Shown piece after piece: positions 23,021-33,396 of a stretch of 64,000 bases of DNA (the stretch's first letter is position 1; each line of letters starts with the position of its first letter). Position numbers and translations under genes: made by a program. The DNA is from Lasiosphaeris hirsuta. Its lineage: Eukaryota; Ascomycota; Sordariomycetes; Sordariales; Lasiosphaeriaceae. The notes below the pieces were generated by a model, which ran no database searches, was not told the origin of the DNA, and saw only the letters and a list, made by a program, of their open reading frames with translations. Where the stretch lies: NCBI GenBank assembly GCA_030549175.1, contig JAUKUA010000007.1, positions 2,976,001 to 3,040,000 of the forward strand. Reading direction: 5' to 3'.

Positions 23021-26000
23021 ATGGATGAAGCGCGCAATACCGGTCGCCCGGCCGTCCGCCACGGGACTCGTCAACCTCTCTTAGACGGCATCCTTGGACG
23101 GCTCATTTATGTCCCAACCCAGAATGAGAACGGCGTCGGAGAGTTTCGAGGCAGTCGCGCTAAAGGACAAAGTGAGTTACTTGCGTTAAGAACTTGACAC
23201 AGCTTCGGGCTAATAATTTCGACCAGCTCCTCGTTTTCAGCAGGTCACATCCTTCAAGCAGTGGTGCCCGCCCAGCAGGACCAAGGGCAACCAGTCGACC
23301 AGCACTCCCTCGAAGAATTCCGTGAAACAGCAGAAATACTGGGCACGCCAAACTTACCCTGACGCTTTCGTCGGAGACGAGTGCGTCAGGTCGTTACTCA
23401 CCGACGGAATCCTCGAATCCGCCCAAGACAGTTCACAGCTCTCAGCCGCTGCCACCGCCAGTCTCCTCGCCACGGGGGAAATTACCGACATCCGTGACCT
23501 AGGAAGGCGTACAAAAGGGCACCCAGCACTAGCCGTTGCCTCTGGTGAAGCAGGCGAAATTCTCCGCTTCATAAGTCTCACCAAGGAAGAGTGGACTTGG
23601 GAGAGCGAAGATGTCAGGGTGGACCTCAACACACCAAACCCTCGCTATAGAGGAGAATGGTGCCAAGACGGCCTCCCTATCACTCTGATCAAGTTTTCAC
23701 TCAGTCCCAAGAAGTATGACCCGATTCGTTGGCTTGTCGTGCAGAAACAGACGTCGACAACTGTGTGCGAGCCCGAACTAAGAAGCCTTGCCGAGAAAGT
23801 CGAAGGGTCGGGCCCTGCCCAGCTCTTTGCAAACCCCCTGTTCACGATACGTAGTGATCAAACGGGGGGAAGCTCGCACTCTGACGTCTCGCTCAGCCTT
23901 TTTTCAGACCGAGAAATTCCTCAGCTGGTAATAATTGATCAAACCGGCTGCTGGAGCGTCTGGGACATTACCGGCCGTCGAGGAGTGCGGCCCCAGGTGT
24001 TGAGACCCGTCATGATGATGTGCGGCAACATCGTTACCGGGTTGCTCTCAGCTCTGCCATACAACGTGGCATCCAAAGAGCTGCCACATAAAGTCATGTG
24101 GTTGGCTCCTCGAAAGCCTGCGTCCCGAGTGAAGAGCCGCGCGGGCACTCCCGCTCCAGGGTATGTCGAAGAAGAGCCCCAGCGCTTACGGCTTCTCCTC
24201 ATGTGCAACTCCAAGGCCGTGTATCTCTACGATGTGGAGGGTGGAGAATCGCGGCCTGCAACTCGGGCACTATTGCAAAACAGCGCCAACCGAATACTAG
24301 AAGTCCAACCATCCCCACTGGCCGACTCACAGGGCTTGGTTCTCACCAACACAAATGTCATCTGGGTGGCTTGCAGAGAAGATAGCAACGGCAAAATGTC
24401 CCTTGATATCCTTGCGTCCTCCCCCCACCAACGAACTGGTCTTGATCAAGATCTCAGACTCGACGTCTCCCCAGCCACCTTTATAGACGGCCTCAAGGCC
24501 TGCTTCGCCAGCGTTCGGTCAACAAAGGACAACCGAGTATCCATCATCTGGTTCATCAGCCCCCAGCCAGGGATGCCCGCCCGGTACCACCGCCAGCTCA
24601 TTTCTCTGCGCATTCCGTTCAACTTTACTAGCGTGGGTATGCTCCCCGTGACACGGCGTGTCGGGACCACCGCGGAGGCCGAGGGGGGGTACAGCGCGTT
24701 AGCGAAGGCGAAGACGAGGTTCTTCCAACTTCTAACGCTTGGGCATGATTTAAAGGTCAGCGTTGCACTTTGTGTTTGGTCAGAGGGTGTACGACGTGCC
24801 GTACCCCCGCCTAACAAACATATCGGATCTGAGCCGTTTCGCCGGTCAATCAGGATTATGAAGCGGGGGGGGTGGAGGTGCTTGGGAGTGCGTTTGTGGT
24901 TCCGGATGGGTATGTGGAATACATGGACTTTGGCCATGGTGAAAAGGCTGGGCTACCGACTTTGGGTGTGTCCAAGGTCAGGCCTCGGAAACCTGTACGG
25001 CTCTCCTTGTTAGGGTCACGTATTTCTACAAGCGAGGACCTGATTTTAGGCAGACCAGAACACGTCCCAAAGGACATTAACTTTGGCTTTATCAGGGAAA
25101 CTGTCGAGGCATGGACGCGGGATAGGTACATGTCGAGACGATCTTTGTGGGTTTATCTGGAGTTCTGGTATATTAGACTCTTGCTAACGCTTTTCTAGGT
25201 TGGAGCTGATCGGGCCTGGACGACATCTGGAAGAGCTCCTACGACTCGCCTCGGAATGGACCAACCACCGGGACGTGCTGGAGGGCGACGACGATCTCCA
25301 CGCACTCCAAGAGGTTCGCAACCCGTTTTACGGTCTAGACCTCGATGATTCGGTTGAGAGGCTCGAAGCTCTTTTCCGCGGACTGCCATTTCAGGGAGAA
25401 GGCGAGCTGCAGCAAAGACGACAGCGTGTTTTACAACGCATGGCCGCCGAGATCATCCTGTCCGCTGTCGGGATCTCAGCTGGACAACAGAGGCCGGCAG
25501 GCAGTAAACCTACCAATTCTGTGCGCCGACGGCCCCTCGAAACTGGGATCACAAACCCCGCCAACTTTCGCAGCTCGCCGCCTGTTCAATGGTCTCCTCC
25601 GCAGTCATCTCAACCTCAACCATCCCAGTTTCTGTCATCACAACCCGAGCTCCCAGCTATCAACCCCGCTGCCGAAGAGCTAGACGATCCAACCATCGTC
25701 CACCTCCGAAAATACACTCCCATCGAACCTCCGCCAACAGGGCCTCCCGCCCAAACCCAGATCTCGTTACACTGGGACCTTGGCGGCGACCTCACCGAGA
25801 TCGAATGGAAGCCTTGGAAGGTTGAGGGCGCAGAGGAAGAGGTGCTTCGGCGAAAGCGCAAGATCGAGGCGAAGCGGAAGCGGGCGGAGCAGCTCGCTGC
25901 CAAGCTCTTTTCGGAGCCGCTACCTGTGGTGAGCAAAAAGGGAGCGACAAGCCAGCCCGTCTTCATGACCAGCCAGCCGCGCGAGCCGGCGCCGTTGGTC

Positions 26001-26132
26001 CAGTCACCGTTGGTCCAGTCATCATCTCAGATTCCTTGGCCGGCTATGTCGCAGGTCGTGCCCGGCGCGTTTGGTGGGAGGGCACCACTGGGGAAGAAGA
26101 AGAAGGACGGGAAAAAGGGGGGTTTCAGGTAG
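23021..26132 (+). CDS. rrn6: RNA polymerase I transcription factor subunit Rrn6
   Basis: Preferred model: exons 23021-23171, 23227-24755, 24854-25125 and 25199-26132, all in phase, giving 961 aa. The N-terminal and central part (KQQKYWARQTYPDAFVGDE, EILRFISLTKEEWTW, WSVWDITGRR, FFQLLTLGHDL) matches the Rrn6 beta-propeller region. The C-terminal part has an HLEELLRLASEW helical segment, Ser/Gln-Pro-rich stretches, and a basic end (GKKKKDGKKGGFR) typical of the family. Rrn6 belongs to the core factor that recruits Pol I to rDNA promoters. The third exon junction is uncertain. The 98-nt segment 24756-24853 has acceptable splice sites and a CTAAC branch site, but another frame inside it reads VYDVPYPRLTNISDLSRFAG, which looks like protein. 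A pair of frameshifts is therefore an alternative. Confidence 0.87.
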
Positions 26133-26651
26133 TGGCAGGTGTTGGAATATGAATGACTGCTGGAGGCAGTGGGTATGCGGGTAATCGCATTGGATCAGAG
26201 GTTTTGTACAATAACACTTTGAAGGGCTTGAATGCCCTATGTCGGAATATATGTGTGATCCTTGGGGGAGAGCGTTGTGGCGGATGGAAATCGGGCTATC
26301 GTCGCTAGGATGTTGGGCCAACCTCAGCAGAATGCTTCATTCTGCACATACTCCCATATCATCCCGCCGATAGCTAAAAATTGGAAGATGAACCATGTTT
26401 TAGCACAGGCCCATTTATTCGGCTCTGAGGTCATGTAGCCTCAAACGTCCAGTGGCAACTGTGGTGTTTTCAAGAAACAGTCACCGGATGCGCCGTCGCA
26501 AGCCCTTAAAAATTTGTTAGCACTGCACTGAAAGCCGGGCAAACACCTCCTCTACCTTCACCTCACACTTCTCAATCCAAGATACATGCCGCCACATAGC
26601 TTTACACCTAATAGGGGGTCACGTCGTAAAACAAAATAAAACCCCATCAAA
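26133..26651. other. Spacer between rrn6 and the PITH gene
   Basis: The 3' flank of rrn6 and the promoter of the next gene. The 26640-26651 leader is A-rich (AAATAAAACCCC ... AAAATG). No other feature. Confidence 0.65.
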
Positions 26652-27391
26652 ATGTCGGGCCACCATTGCCACGACGAGCACGAGCACGGCCATGGCCACG
26701 ACCACGCCGACGGCGAGCACGACCACTCGGATGACATGGCGCCGGCGCTGCAGTTCTCGCTGTACCAGTACATCAACTTTGACGAGGTGGTAGCCTTCAA
26801 CGAGACCGACGAGGGGTCAGGCAAGGCCATCTGCAAGAAGACATGGGCCGAGCGTATGACCGAGGAGCCCGAGCTCGCGAGCGACGCCGATGAGCAGCTC
26901 CTCATCGATATCCCGTGGGTTTATTTTGCGCCATCCCCCCTTCTCCACACACACTCTAACCACCCCCCCCCCCCCTTCAAAGCTTCACCGGCCAAGTCAA
27001 GCTGCAATCGATCCTGCTGCGCACGTCCGACTCGGACTCGGCACCCCGGACGCTCAAGGTCTTCATCAACCGCGAGGGCATCGACTTTTCCACGGCCGAG
27101 GACGGCGAGGGCACGCAGACGTTTGAGCTCAGCCGCACCAACGAGGTGCAGGAGCTGCCGGTGCGCCGCGCCCGCTTCAGCGCCGTCCGCTGCCTGGCCC
27201 TCTTCTTCCCCGACAATTTCGGCGACGGCGACGAGGACGTCACGCGCATCGAGTACCTCGGGTTCCGCGGCGAGTGGATGCAGCTGGGCCGGGCTCCCGC
27301 GAATATCCTGTACGAGGCGGCTGCGAATCCGAGTGACCACAAGGTCAAGGGGACGAATGTGAATCAGATGGGGAGTGGGGTTGGGAAGTGA
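26652..27391 (+). CDS. PITH-domain protein with His-rich N-terminus
   Basis: Exons 26652-26914 and 26983-27391 give 223 aa. The 68-nt intron, which contains a C13 run, splits a Pro codon and restores LLIDIPFTGQVKLQSILL. The PITH fold, also found at the C-terminus of thioredoxin-like 1 and in PITHD1, is seen in LRTSDSDSAPRTLKVFINRE, RFSAVRCLALFFPDN, DEDVTRIEYLGFRGEW and the terminal NPSDHKVKGT. PITH proteins associate with the 26S proteasome in several organisms; here that is inference. The first 28 residues are packed with His, Asp, Glu and one Cys (MSGHHCHDEHEHGHGHDHAD...), a likely metal-binding tail. The gene converges with the CCDC25-type gene, with only 151 nt between their stop codons. 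Confidence 0.92.
26963..26975. repeat. C13 run inside an intron
   Basis: Thirteen C residues just upstream of the acceptor site of the PITH-gene intron, replacing the usual mixed pyrimidine tract. Confidence 0.9.
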
Positions 27392-27542
27392 GGTGGTTAA
27401 AAAGGGGGTTTGGTTTACGGGGGTGGGGGGTGAGATGGGTTTATTGTTTTGTTTTTATTCTGCTACCGAGGGGGTATCAAGCGCATGCTCGGACCCAGAG
27501 GTAGACAAGGCTACATGCAAATGATGCCGAGTAAAACGGCGG

Positions 27543-28515
27543 CTACATAAAATCATCCTCCCAGGTCTCGTCACGCTCCTGGTTACTCATCCCTTCCATG
27601 TTCTCTTCGGTGAACAGCTCGTCATATGCGTGCTCCTTCTGGTACTTTTTCTCCTGTCTTTCCTTGGCTAGCTTGGCCTCTTCCTTTTTCTATTTTCCAG
27701 GAACGACTTGTCAGCGCTTTGCTTCGGACTCGGGCTGACTGATGTGCAGTTGTGCAGTTTATAGAGGGGAGGGCACTTACGCGCTGCTGGAATATAGCGG
27801 TCTCTTTTCTCCGTCGCTCCTTGAGCATGTCCTCCTTTTCCTGCCTAAGGTCTGGATACTTCTCAACCTTGGTCTTGTTGAGGCGGTTGACAATAACGTT
27901 CTCGCGCTGCGGCACCAAGATTCTCTTGACCTGAACCCCCGCGGGTCAGCTCTTGGCTGTGCTGTTGTAGGGTGTCAAAGTCGTACCTTTTTCTGGTCCT
28001 TGAAGCTGACCTGGCCAGCGGCCATGCTGCCATCCTTCTTCAGGTTTGACCATGGCGTGTAGATAACCACGACATTGTCCTTCTTGTTACCCTCGATTGA
28101 GTTGGCCTTGGTCAGCTGGCCGAGATCGGTCAGGAGGTCTTCGGGGATACTATCCCACGTGTCACCCTCGCGCAGGCGCAAGTAGATATGCGCACTGGAT
28201 AGCTTGTCTACGTGGAACTATCGGGGTTGAATGAGCACCGAAATAGATCCGAAAAGGGATCGGCTTTCATACCCTGGACACGAAAAGGGGCTGCGTAAGT
28301 ACGAGACATACCATCCCATTTATCCTGGCAGGGCCGGGCTCACTCACCATACATCCTCCTCCCAGCCGTGCTTGATGAGCTCCTCGTCTACGGAATTTTT
28401 AAGTCAGAGCTCATGAGGAGAAGACCCAAACCAACAACTCACTCTCAAATTTGTCCTTGCCCACGTATACGTAGGCAGGGGGGTCAACGACCGACGACGT
28501 AAAGTAAAATACCAT
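27543..28515 (-). CDS. CCDC25/NFACT-R (DUF814) family protein
   Basis: Minus-strand exons 28515-28443, 28387-28348, 28273 (a single nucleotide), 28217-27987, 27930-27781 and 27689-27543 give 213 aa. The product begins MVFYFTSSVVDPPAYVYVGK, continues through KFENEELIKHGWEEDVW, FHVDKLSSAHIYLRL, NSIEGNKKDNVVVIYTPWSN and LNKTKVEKYPDL, then a Lys/Glu-rich coiled coil, and ends WEDDFM. This matches CCDC25 over its length (human protein 208 aa). The fold is the NFACT-R RNA-binding module; the human protein has also been reported as a membrane DNA sensor, but a fungal role is unknown. The WF junction works only with a one-base exon: without it the frame breaks at an almost invariant Trp. All other introns (55, 74, 55, 56 and 91 nt) are GT..AG. 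The start precedes an A16 tract (T16 on the coding strand). Confidence 0.93.
28273..28273 (-). other. Putative 1-nt micro-exon of the CCDC25-type gene
   Basis: Read on the minus strand, the bases are TGTCCAG, then G, then GTATGA. The lone G follows an acceptor ending at 28274 and precedes a donor starting at 28272. It completes TGG (Trp) between TG at the end of exon 2 and TTC at the start of the next exon. The flanking introns would be 74 and 55 nt. Confidence 0.65.
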
Positions 28516-29107
28516 TCCGAAAAAAAAAAAAAAAATCGAATGGCCTTCTCAACGCGATGCGACAGTCCCTGCTTAACCTGTGTTGGGGTTATGTGTGAGA
28601 ATGAAAGGTGGAAATGGAAGTGGTGAGAGAGAGAATGGGGACTCTGGCACGAATACTTGCCACCTGCCTGAGGCCGGCAAGCGGTGTCAAATCCATGGCA
28701 GGTCGCTCAAAACACCCCCTTTCATTGCGACCACAATGCCTATTTGCAACGCAACGGGGTTCACTCTAGCTATGATTAGGTGTCGGTTGTATCATCTTTG
28801 CTTTCTCCTTCTACGTTTCTGAAGACCTTTCTGGTTTTCCGTTTTGCTAATCCACAAGGTGTTTTATTGGTACCACTGCCGTCAAAGGGTTAGGGTTAAT
28901 GGTACGTTAGCGCACCTACACGGTCCTCCAGCTACTTTTCCCAGCTTCTCAAATTTCTGCCACCGGCCATCGCCAGCATTCAATCGGTCGGCTACCACCA
29001 CGAACCACCACCGGATGCCCTGAGCCACCGATATAAAACGATATATAACTGCAGACGGCAGCCGATTGACACCAAGGAAACGCCCACCCCTACCAAAAGA
29101 AGTCAAG
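28516..29107. promoter_or_regulatory. Divergent promoter, CCDC25-type gene and mitochondrial uL3m
   Basis: A 592-nt divergent interval. It holds an A16 run at 28520-28535, a telomere-type repeat at 28887-28899, and a TATAAAA box at 29032-29038, about 70 nt before the uL3m start codon. Confidence 0.6.
28887..28899 (+). promoter_or_regulatory. TTAGGG-type (Tbf1-like) motif
   Basis: GGGTTAGGGTTAA, two partial telomere-repeat units, lies about 210 nt upstream of the uL3m start. Telobox or TBF1-type elements of this sequence occur upstream of ribosomal genes in several fungi. Function here is inferred. Confidence 0.4.
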
Positions 29108-30223
29108 ATGGCGCCCCGGCTGCCCGCCCGCTGCTGGCGGCAGCTGCAGCAACCATCCTCTCTCCTCAATGCCTCACCCAAGCTCCAAACCACAGCCCTC
29201 CGCCCATCAGCCACCCCCTCGGCTCTCTTCTCGCACACGACGCGGCGCAGCGTCAAGTACGGCTGGTCGACGCAGCCAAAGCAGGCCAGGCCCAACCGAT
29301 TCAACCAAGTGACGGCTGGCCTGCCAGCACCGACGACAGGCCCAGCGGCGGCAATGAAGAGGCGTGACCAGACGACGCCGCTACGGACGGGTGTGCTGGC
29401 CGTCAAGAAGGGTATGACGGCGTACATGGGCAAGACGGGCGCGCGGATCCCGTGCACCGTGCTGCAGCTCGACCGCGTGCAGACGATAGCCAACAAGACG
29501 CGGGCTAAGAACGGGTACTGGGCCGTCCAGATCGGGCTCGGCGATCGCCGCCCCGAAAACGTGGGTGCGCCGATGTTGGGATACTACGAGGCCAAGGGCG
29601 TGGCGCCCAAGCAGATCCTCGCCGAGTTCCCCGTGCGCGACGCCGCGGGCTTGCTGCCGGTCGGTGTGCAGCTGCTGCCGGATTGGTTTCACATCGGGCA
29701 ATGGGTTGACGTGCGCGCCAACTCGAGGGGTATGGGCTTCGCTGGTGGCATGAAGAGACACGGCTTCAGTGGTCAGGAGGCCTCTCACGGTAACTCGAAG
29801 AATCACCGGACGATCGGTACCGTCGGACCGTCGCAGGGTGGCGGTTCCAGAGTATACCCCGGCAAGAAGATGCCCGGGCGCATGGGTAACCAGCGGGTCA
29901 CGATGCAAAACCTGCCTGTGCTCATGGTCGACAACGAGCTTGGCATAGTCGTTGTCAAGGGGTGCGTGGCTGGGCCCAAGGGGTGCATCGTCAAGATCCA
30001 GGACGCCGTCAAGAAGCCGCCGCCGCCGAAGGAATTTATTGAGCGCACACGCAAGGTGCTCGATGAGCGATTCCCCGACGCCAATGAGGTGCTGGAGATG
30101 GCGCGGAAGAAGCACATGGAGCTTAAGAAGGCACGCCAGGAGGGCAGGATAGAGACCCTACTCACTGAGGGTGTTGTGGTGGCGGGAAGCGACAGATCAG
30201 CGCTGGCTGAGGTCTTGGCTTGA
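29108..30223 (+). CDS. mrpl9: Mitochondrial large-subunit ribosomal protein uL3m
   Basis: Intron-free frame of 371 aa from ATG 29108 (AAGATGGCG context); an in-frame codon further up is not an ATG-supported start. The first 40 or so residues (MAPRLPARCWRQLQQ...) are Arg/Ser/Leu-rich without acidic residues, as in a mitochondrial presequence. The uL3 core follows: GVLAVKKGMTAYMG, FPVRDAAGLLPVGVQL, GFAGGMKRHGFSGQEASHGN, then HRTIGTVG, GKKMPGRMGNQRVTMQNL and GIVVVKGCVAGPKG. uL3m lies near the peptidyl-transferase centre of the mitoribosome and assembles early. The C-terminal 60 residues form a charged helical extension. It converges with coa1, with 180 nt between stops. Confidence 0.96.
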   Translation: MAPRLPARCWRQLQQPSSLLNASPKLQTTALRPSATPSALFSHTTRRSVKYGWSTQPKQARPNRFNQVTAGLPAPTTGPAAAMKRRDQTTPLRTGVLAVKKGMTAYMGKTGARIPCTVLQLDRVQTIANKTRAKNGYWAVQIGLGDRRPENVGAPMLGYYEAKGVAPKQILAEFPVRDAAGLLPVGVQLLPDWFHIGQWVDVRANSRGMGFAGGMKRHGFSGQEASHGNSKNHRTIGTVGPSQGGGSRVYPGKKMPGRMGNQRVTMQNLPVLMVDNELGIVVVKGCVAGPKGCIVKIQDAVKKPPPPKEFIERTRKVLDERFPDANEVLEMARKKHMELKKARQEGRIETLLTEGVVVAGSDRSALAEVLA

Positions 30224-30403
30224 GATTTAGGTGGTTTTCGTTGTATCATGCACAATATAAATACCTATTACGGGCGTGGAAAAATGTATTTGTATTGTAT
30301 AATCAATATGCTGCAAAGACTCAACCTATCTATGCCTTGCTCCTCACCCAGAGGGGCCTACCCCCAATGGCTCTATTCACACACATCCCCCATGCTTGTA
30401 TGC

Positions 30404-31135
30404 CTACTTGGACATCTGCCTGTAGCCCCTCGTGGCCGCAGCGCTACTCCTCTCCTCCTCCTCGTCATCAACATCCAGCCCGGGCCCCAAAACCCCGCCC
30501 TTGAAGGGATCCCCGCCCTCCTCGAGCAAGTCGACCTTGGTCCCGTCCTCCATCTCCAGGCTCCACTCGCTCGTCTCAAACATACCGCGCGGCGTCGGCC
30601 GCGTGCTCACGAACCGCATGACGCCGACCGCCCGCGTGCCCTTGACCTTGAAGTTTATGTCGATGCGGCCGTGCAGCTGGTTCATGCCGCCGCCGATCCA
30701 CGGGATCTGCGCGTTGAAGTAGATCTCGTCGCCGAGCAGCTCGCGCGCGCGCGGGTTCGTGCGCAGCGCGTACAGCGTGCCGGCTACCACCGGCGACGAG
30801 AGCTTTTGGTAGTTGAAGATGGCGATCGAGGCGCCGCCGACCAGGACCAGGAAGATGGGGAGCGTGCGGGACCAGTGCGTTCGCGGGTTGATGTCTGCGG
30901 GAGGGGGGCGGTTAGTATGAGGGGGCCAAGGGGGGAAGGGCATTGGGGAGGGCGGGGGGGAAGTACCTGGGAGTTCGCGGTCGGGGCGGCGCTCGAGGAG
31001 CGGGCCGTCGCCGGCTTTGGGGGCGGAGATGAGGGTCCGCCGGGGGGCTTGGAGGGTTGGTCGGCTTGTGCCGGACGGCCATAGCCTCCGCACCAGGGCG
31101 GATTGCCCCCGTTGGAGAGATATTCGGGAGAGCAT
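30404..31135 (-). CDS. coa1: Cytochrome c oxidase assembly factor Coa1
   Basis: Exons 31135-30967 and 30894-30404 give 219 aa; the 72-nt intron has a TACTAAC branch site and joins RELP to DINPRTHW. The N-terminus (MLSRISLQRGQSALVRRLWP) is a plausible mitochondrial presequence. One transmembrane segment follows at about residues 65-85 (LPIFLVLVGGASIAIFNY), with the Coa1 family sequence after it (KLSSPVVAGTLYALRTNP, LLGDEIYF, WIGGGMNQLHGRIDINFKVK). Coa1 is an inner-membrane chaperone that binds newly made Cox1. The C-terminus carries an acidic linker (DVDDEEEER) beyond the usual domain. A further upstream frame from 31234 is rejected as a start because the internal Met gives the presequence. 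Confidence 0.92.
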   Translation of the reverse strand: MLSRISLQRGQSALVRRLWPSGTSRPTLQAPRRTLISAPKAGDGPLLERRPDRELPGTSPPPSPMPFPPWPPHTNRPPPADINPRTHWSRTLPIFLVLVGGASIAIFNYQKLSSPVVAGTLYALRTNPRARELLGDEIYFNAQIPWIGGGMNQLHGRIDINFKVKGTRAVGVMRFVSTRPTPRGMFETSEWSLEMEDGTKVDLLEEGGDPFKGGVLGPGLDVDDEEEERSSAAATRGYRQMSK

Positions 31136-32583
31136 GGCTGGATGTGGTGGTGGGATCTCGGGACATGAGAGAAGCACTTTTCCCCGTTCTGCGAGTGCCT
31201 TGGCCGTCACCAGCTCCAATTGGTAAATTTCCAAGGTATTCTATTATGGGGGCGCGATAAAGCACCAAGCCATGCGTTATCGGGCTTGGATTGGGGGGTC
31301 TTGCTTTTAGCCAAGCTTATCAGGGACAAATGCTACGCCACAGCTGTTGCTAATTTCGATCGAGGCTCCATCAGCGGCTCGTGACTGACACAAAAGTGCC
31401 GCTGGGCTTCGGACCCTCAACGAAGCTTGATTCGACGTCCTGGAGGTACGAAGGCACGGCATCGACTGACATCAACTGACAACCGGACTGCTAAGAACCA
31501 ATCTGACCGGTAACTACTTTAAGATTATACCAAACGTTATATCGGGATGTTTTCCAATTTTGGTTTCGTTTCAACTTTATGCCACGCCTGCATGATCCCC
31601 ATGGCGCGCATCATTTTGACTTTCCCACTGCTTTGACGTCCGTGTGGTTCTAATTCTGACCTATTTCGGTGTCGTCTCGTGTCGCCTCCGATACCATTTC
31701 CAGTATACTTGCAGCGGGCTTGGGTTCAAGCTGTTGAATTCAACGACAACAAACGGCGACCGACTGCCGACATGGAGACGGCAGCTCTTTTCATGCTGGC
31801 GTCCGGCTTCAGCCAGCCCATTTCCACCGTCTCCGCCATTTCCGCCCGTTTTGTTCCTTCAGCTAACTACAGCCCCCAGTCTGCCAGTCCCCCGCAATCC
31901 TGCCGAGGGCTGGCATGACCTCCCTCTCTGTTCGCTCAAGTCCGCGCCGACCGTGGCGCAGACCGTGAAATCGTGTTGGAGGATAGTTAGCGGCGGCCGG
32001 TCTGACATGCATATTTACAGGGGCCAGACGAGCCAATCCGCACCCAAGCTAGCATTGGTAACCCAAATACAGCGGTCCAGCAAGTGCTGAAGCTAGGACT
32101 CTGCAGCCCTCTGCATGTTTGTCGATCCATACCCGAGTACGGATAGCCCTTCCCCAGCCGTCGAAGCCGGACCCGTGCTGTTGGTCCACATGGCGACCGC
32201 CCGCCATCGTTTGGCTTGATCTGGTCGTGCTGCGAAAGTTCCAGCCAGCCCTACGCATCGGAGGCGTGCGTGGTTGCGTGCGGTACAAAGCGGGAGGAGT
32301 CCCAGCCCAGCCCAGCCCGCCTTTCTCGCCCTTTTCTTTGGCCGTGGTCATTTCATAACCGTCGAGATCGCCGCCCCTTATTTTCTATTTCCAACTTCTT
32401 TCTAGTGGCAAGCGCAACACCCTTGGCATCTCGCTGTTGGCCCAACACACCGAAACTACTACAAAGAAGGCTAACAGGCAGTTGTTGGTCATCCTCGCTA
32501 CCTTTTCCCATAAAGAAGGGACATATCCACCCCTATAAGTCCCAGCGACCACCAGAAAATAGCCTTGCCGATTACAAAATAGC
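31136..32583. other. Divergent 1.45-kb spacer, coa1 and the four-helix membrane protein
   Basis: The plus-strand frame 31644-32090 lacks domains and is rich in Pro/Ser, so it is not called. The last 300 nt are C/T-rich leader-like sequence. No repeat or RNA gene is seen. Confidence 0.6.
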
Positions 32584-33396
32584 ATGGCATCATACAAAAT
32601 GGCGCCCACACAGACATACCTCAAGTTCATCTACGGAGCATTGCTCCTGCTGTCGATCGACGCAGCCATCTCAATGGGCTTCGTCTCTTCTATGGTCGCC
32701 TTTCTTCACACCAAGGGCGGCGGCCCATTTGAGGTCGAAAACCCGGCCGGGGGCACGTTCCAACTGCGCGGGGAGCCAGCGAACCTTATCACCGACCAGG
32801 GGCATACGACTAACGGCGCCGGAGGAACGGCGCTCGTTCTTGTTGGATTTGGCGGTATCATTGCTTTGCTGCTGGAGAATAAGTCAAGGAAGAAGGTACG
32901 ATTCTCCGAGAAAGGGGCTACCCAAGCCCAAGCCATTACGCCTGCGAAATCACACGAGACTAACACTACCGAGCTATAGACTGGCAAATCGTCGCCATTT
33001 TTCTATGTCTGGGCTGTCATTGTTATCTTGAGTTGGCTGCTGACCCTCACGGCTCTTATCTACACCTTTGCTGTCACAAACATGCACTGGAACCAGACGA
33101 TTGACTCGGGCATCGCTGCTGACTCATTCCCGGCAAAGTACCCCAAGGATAGTTGGACTCCGGAGAACTGGTACAGTGCCGTGCTCGACCTGGACCTGGT
33201 CAACGACGCTGACGTTGATGTCATCAACCACAACCTACGGCTTATGCGTGGATGGCGGTACAACATCATTGTGCTCTTCCTCCTCGGCTTCATTTTGATG
33301 GATTTGGTCATTCTTGAGATTGCGAGGTCAAGAAAGTCCCGAGGAAACTACGGAAGGACCCCATCCGGTGATGTGTACGGCACTGATCCCAAGTAA
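32584..33396 (+). CDS. Four-helix membrane protein, conserved fungal hypothetical
   Basis: Exons 32584-32895 and 32980-33396 give 242 aa; the 84-nt intron has GACTAAC and is in phase 0 (SRKK/TGKSSPFFYVW). Four hydrophobic segments are visible at about residues 15-36 (LKFIYGALLLLSIDAAISMG), 82-100 (GTALVLVGFGGIIALLL), 110-135 (FYVWAVIVILSWLLTLTALI) and 200-222 (IIVLFLLGFILMDLVIL). A hydrophilic loop containing WTPENWYSAVLDLDLVNDAD lies between helices 3 and 4, and the tail is basic (RSRKSRGNYG). The layout resembles fungal four-helix plasma-membrane proteins of the MARVEL or SUR7 type, but no signature is present, so no function is given. An alternative start five codons downstream (MAPTQTY) is possible. 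Confidence 0.8.

Noticed and set aside
24756..24783. A 28-nt intron in rrn6 that would keep VYDVPYPRLTN as an exon
   Set aside because: Too short for fungal splicing, and it still leaves a second frame break at about 24853.
28887..28899. Chromosome end or subtelomere
   Set aside because: Only two units, surrounded by conserved single-copy genes.
31644..32090. 148-codon plus-strand frame as a gene
   Set aside because: Ser/Pro-rich chance frame in a leader region with no domain.
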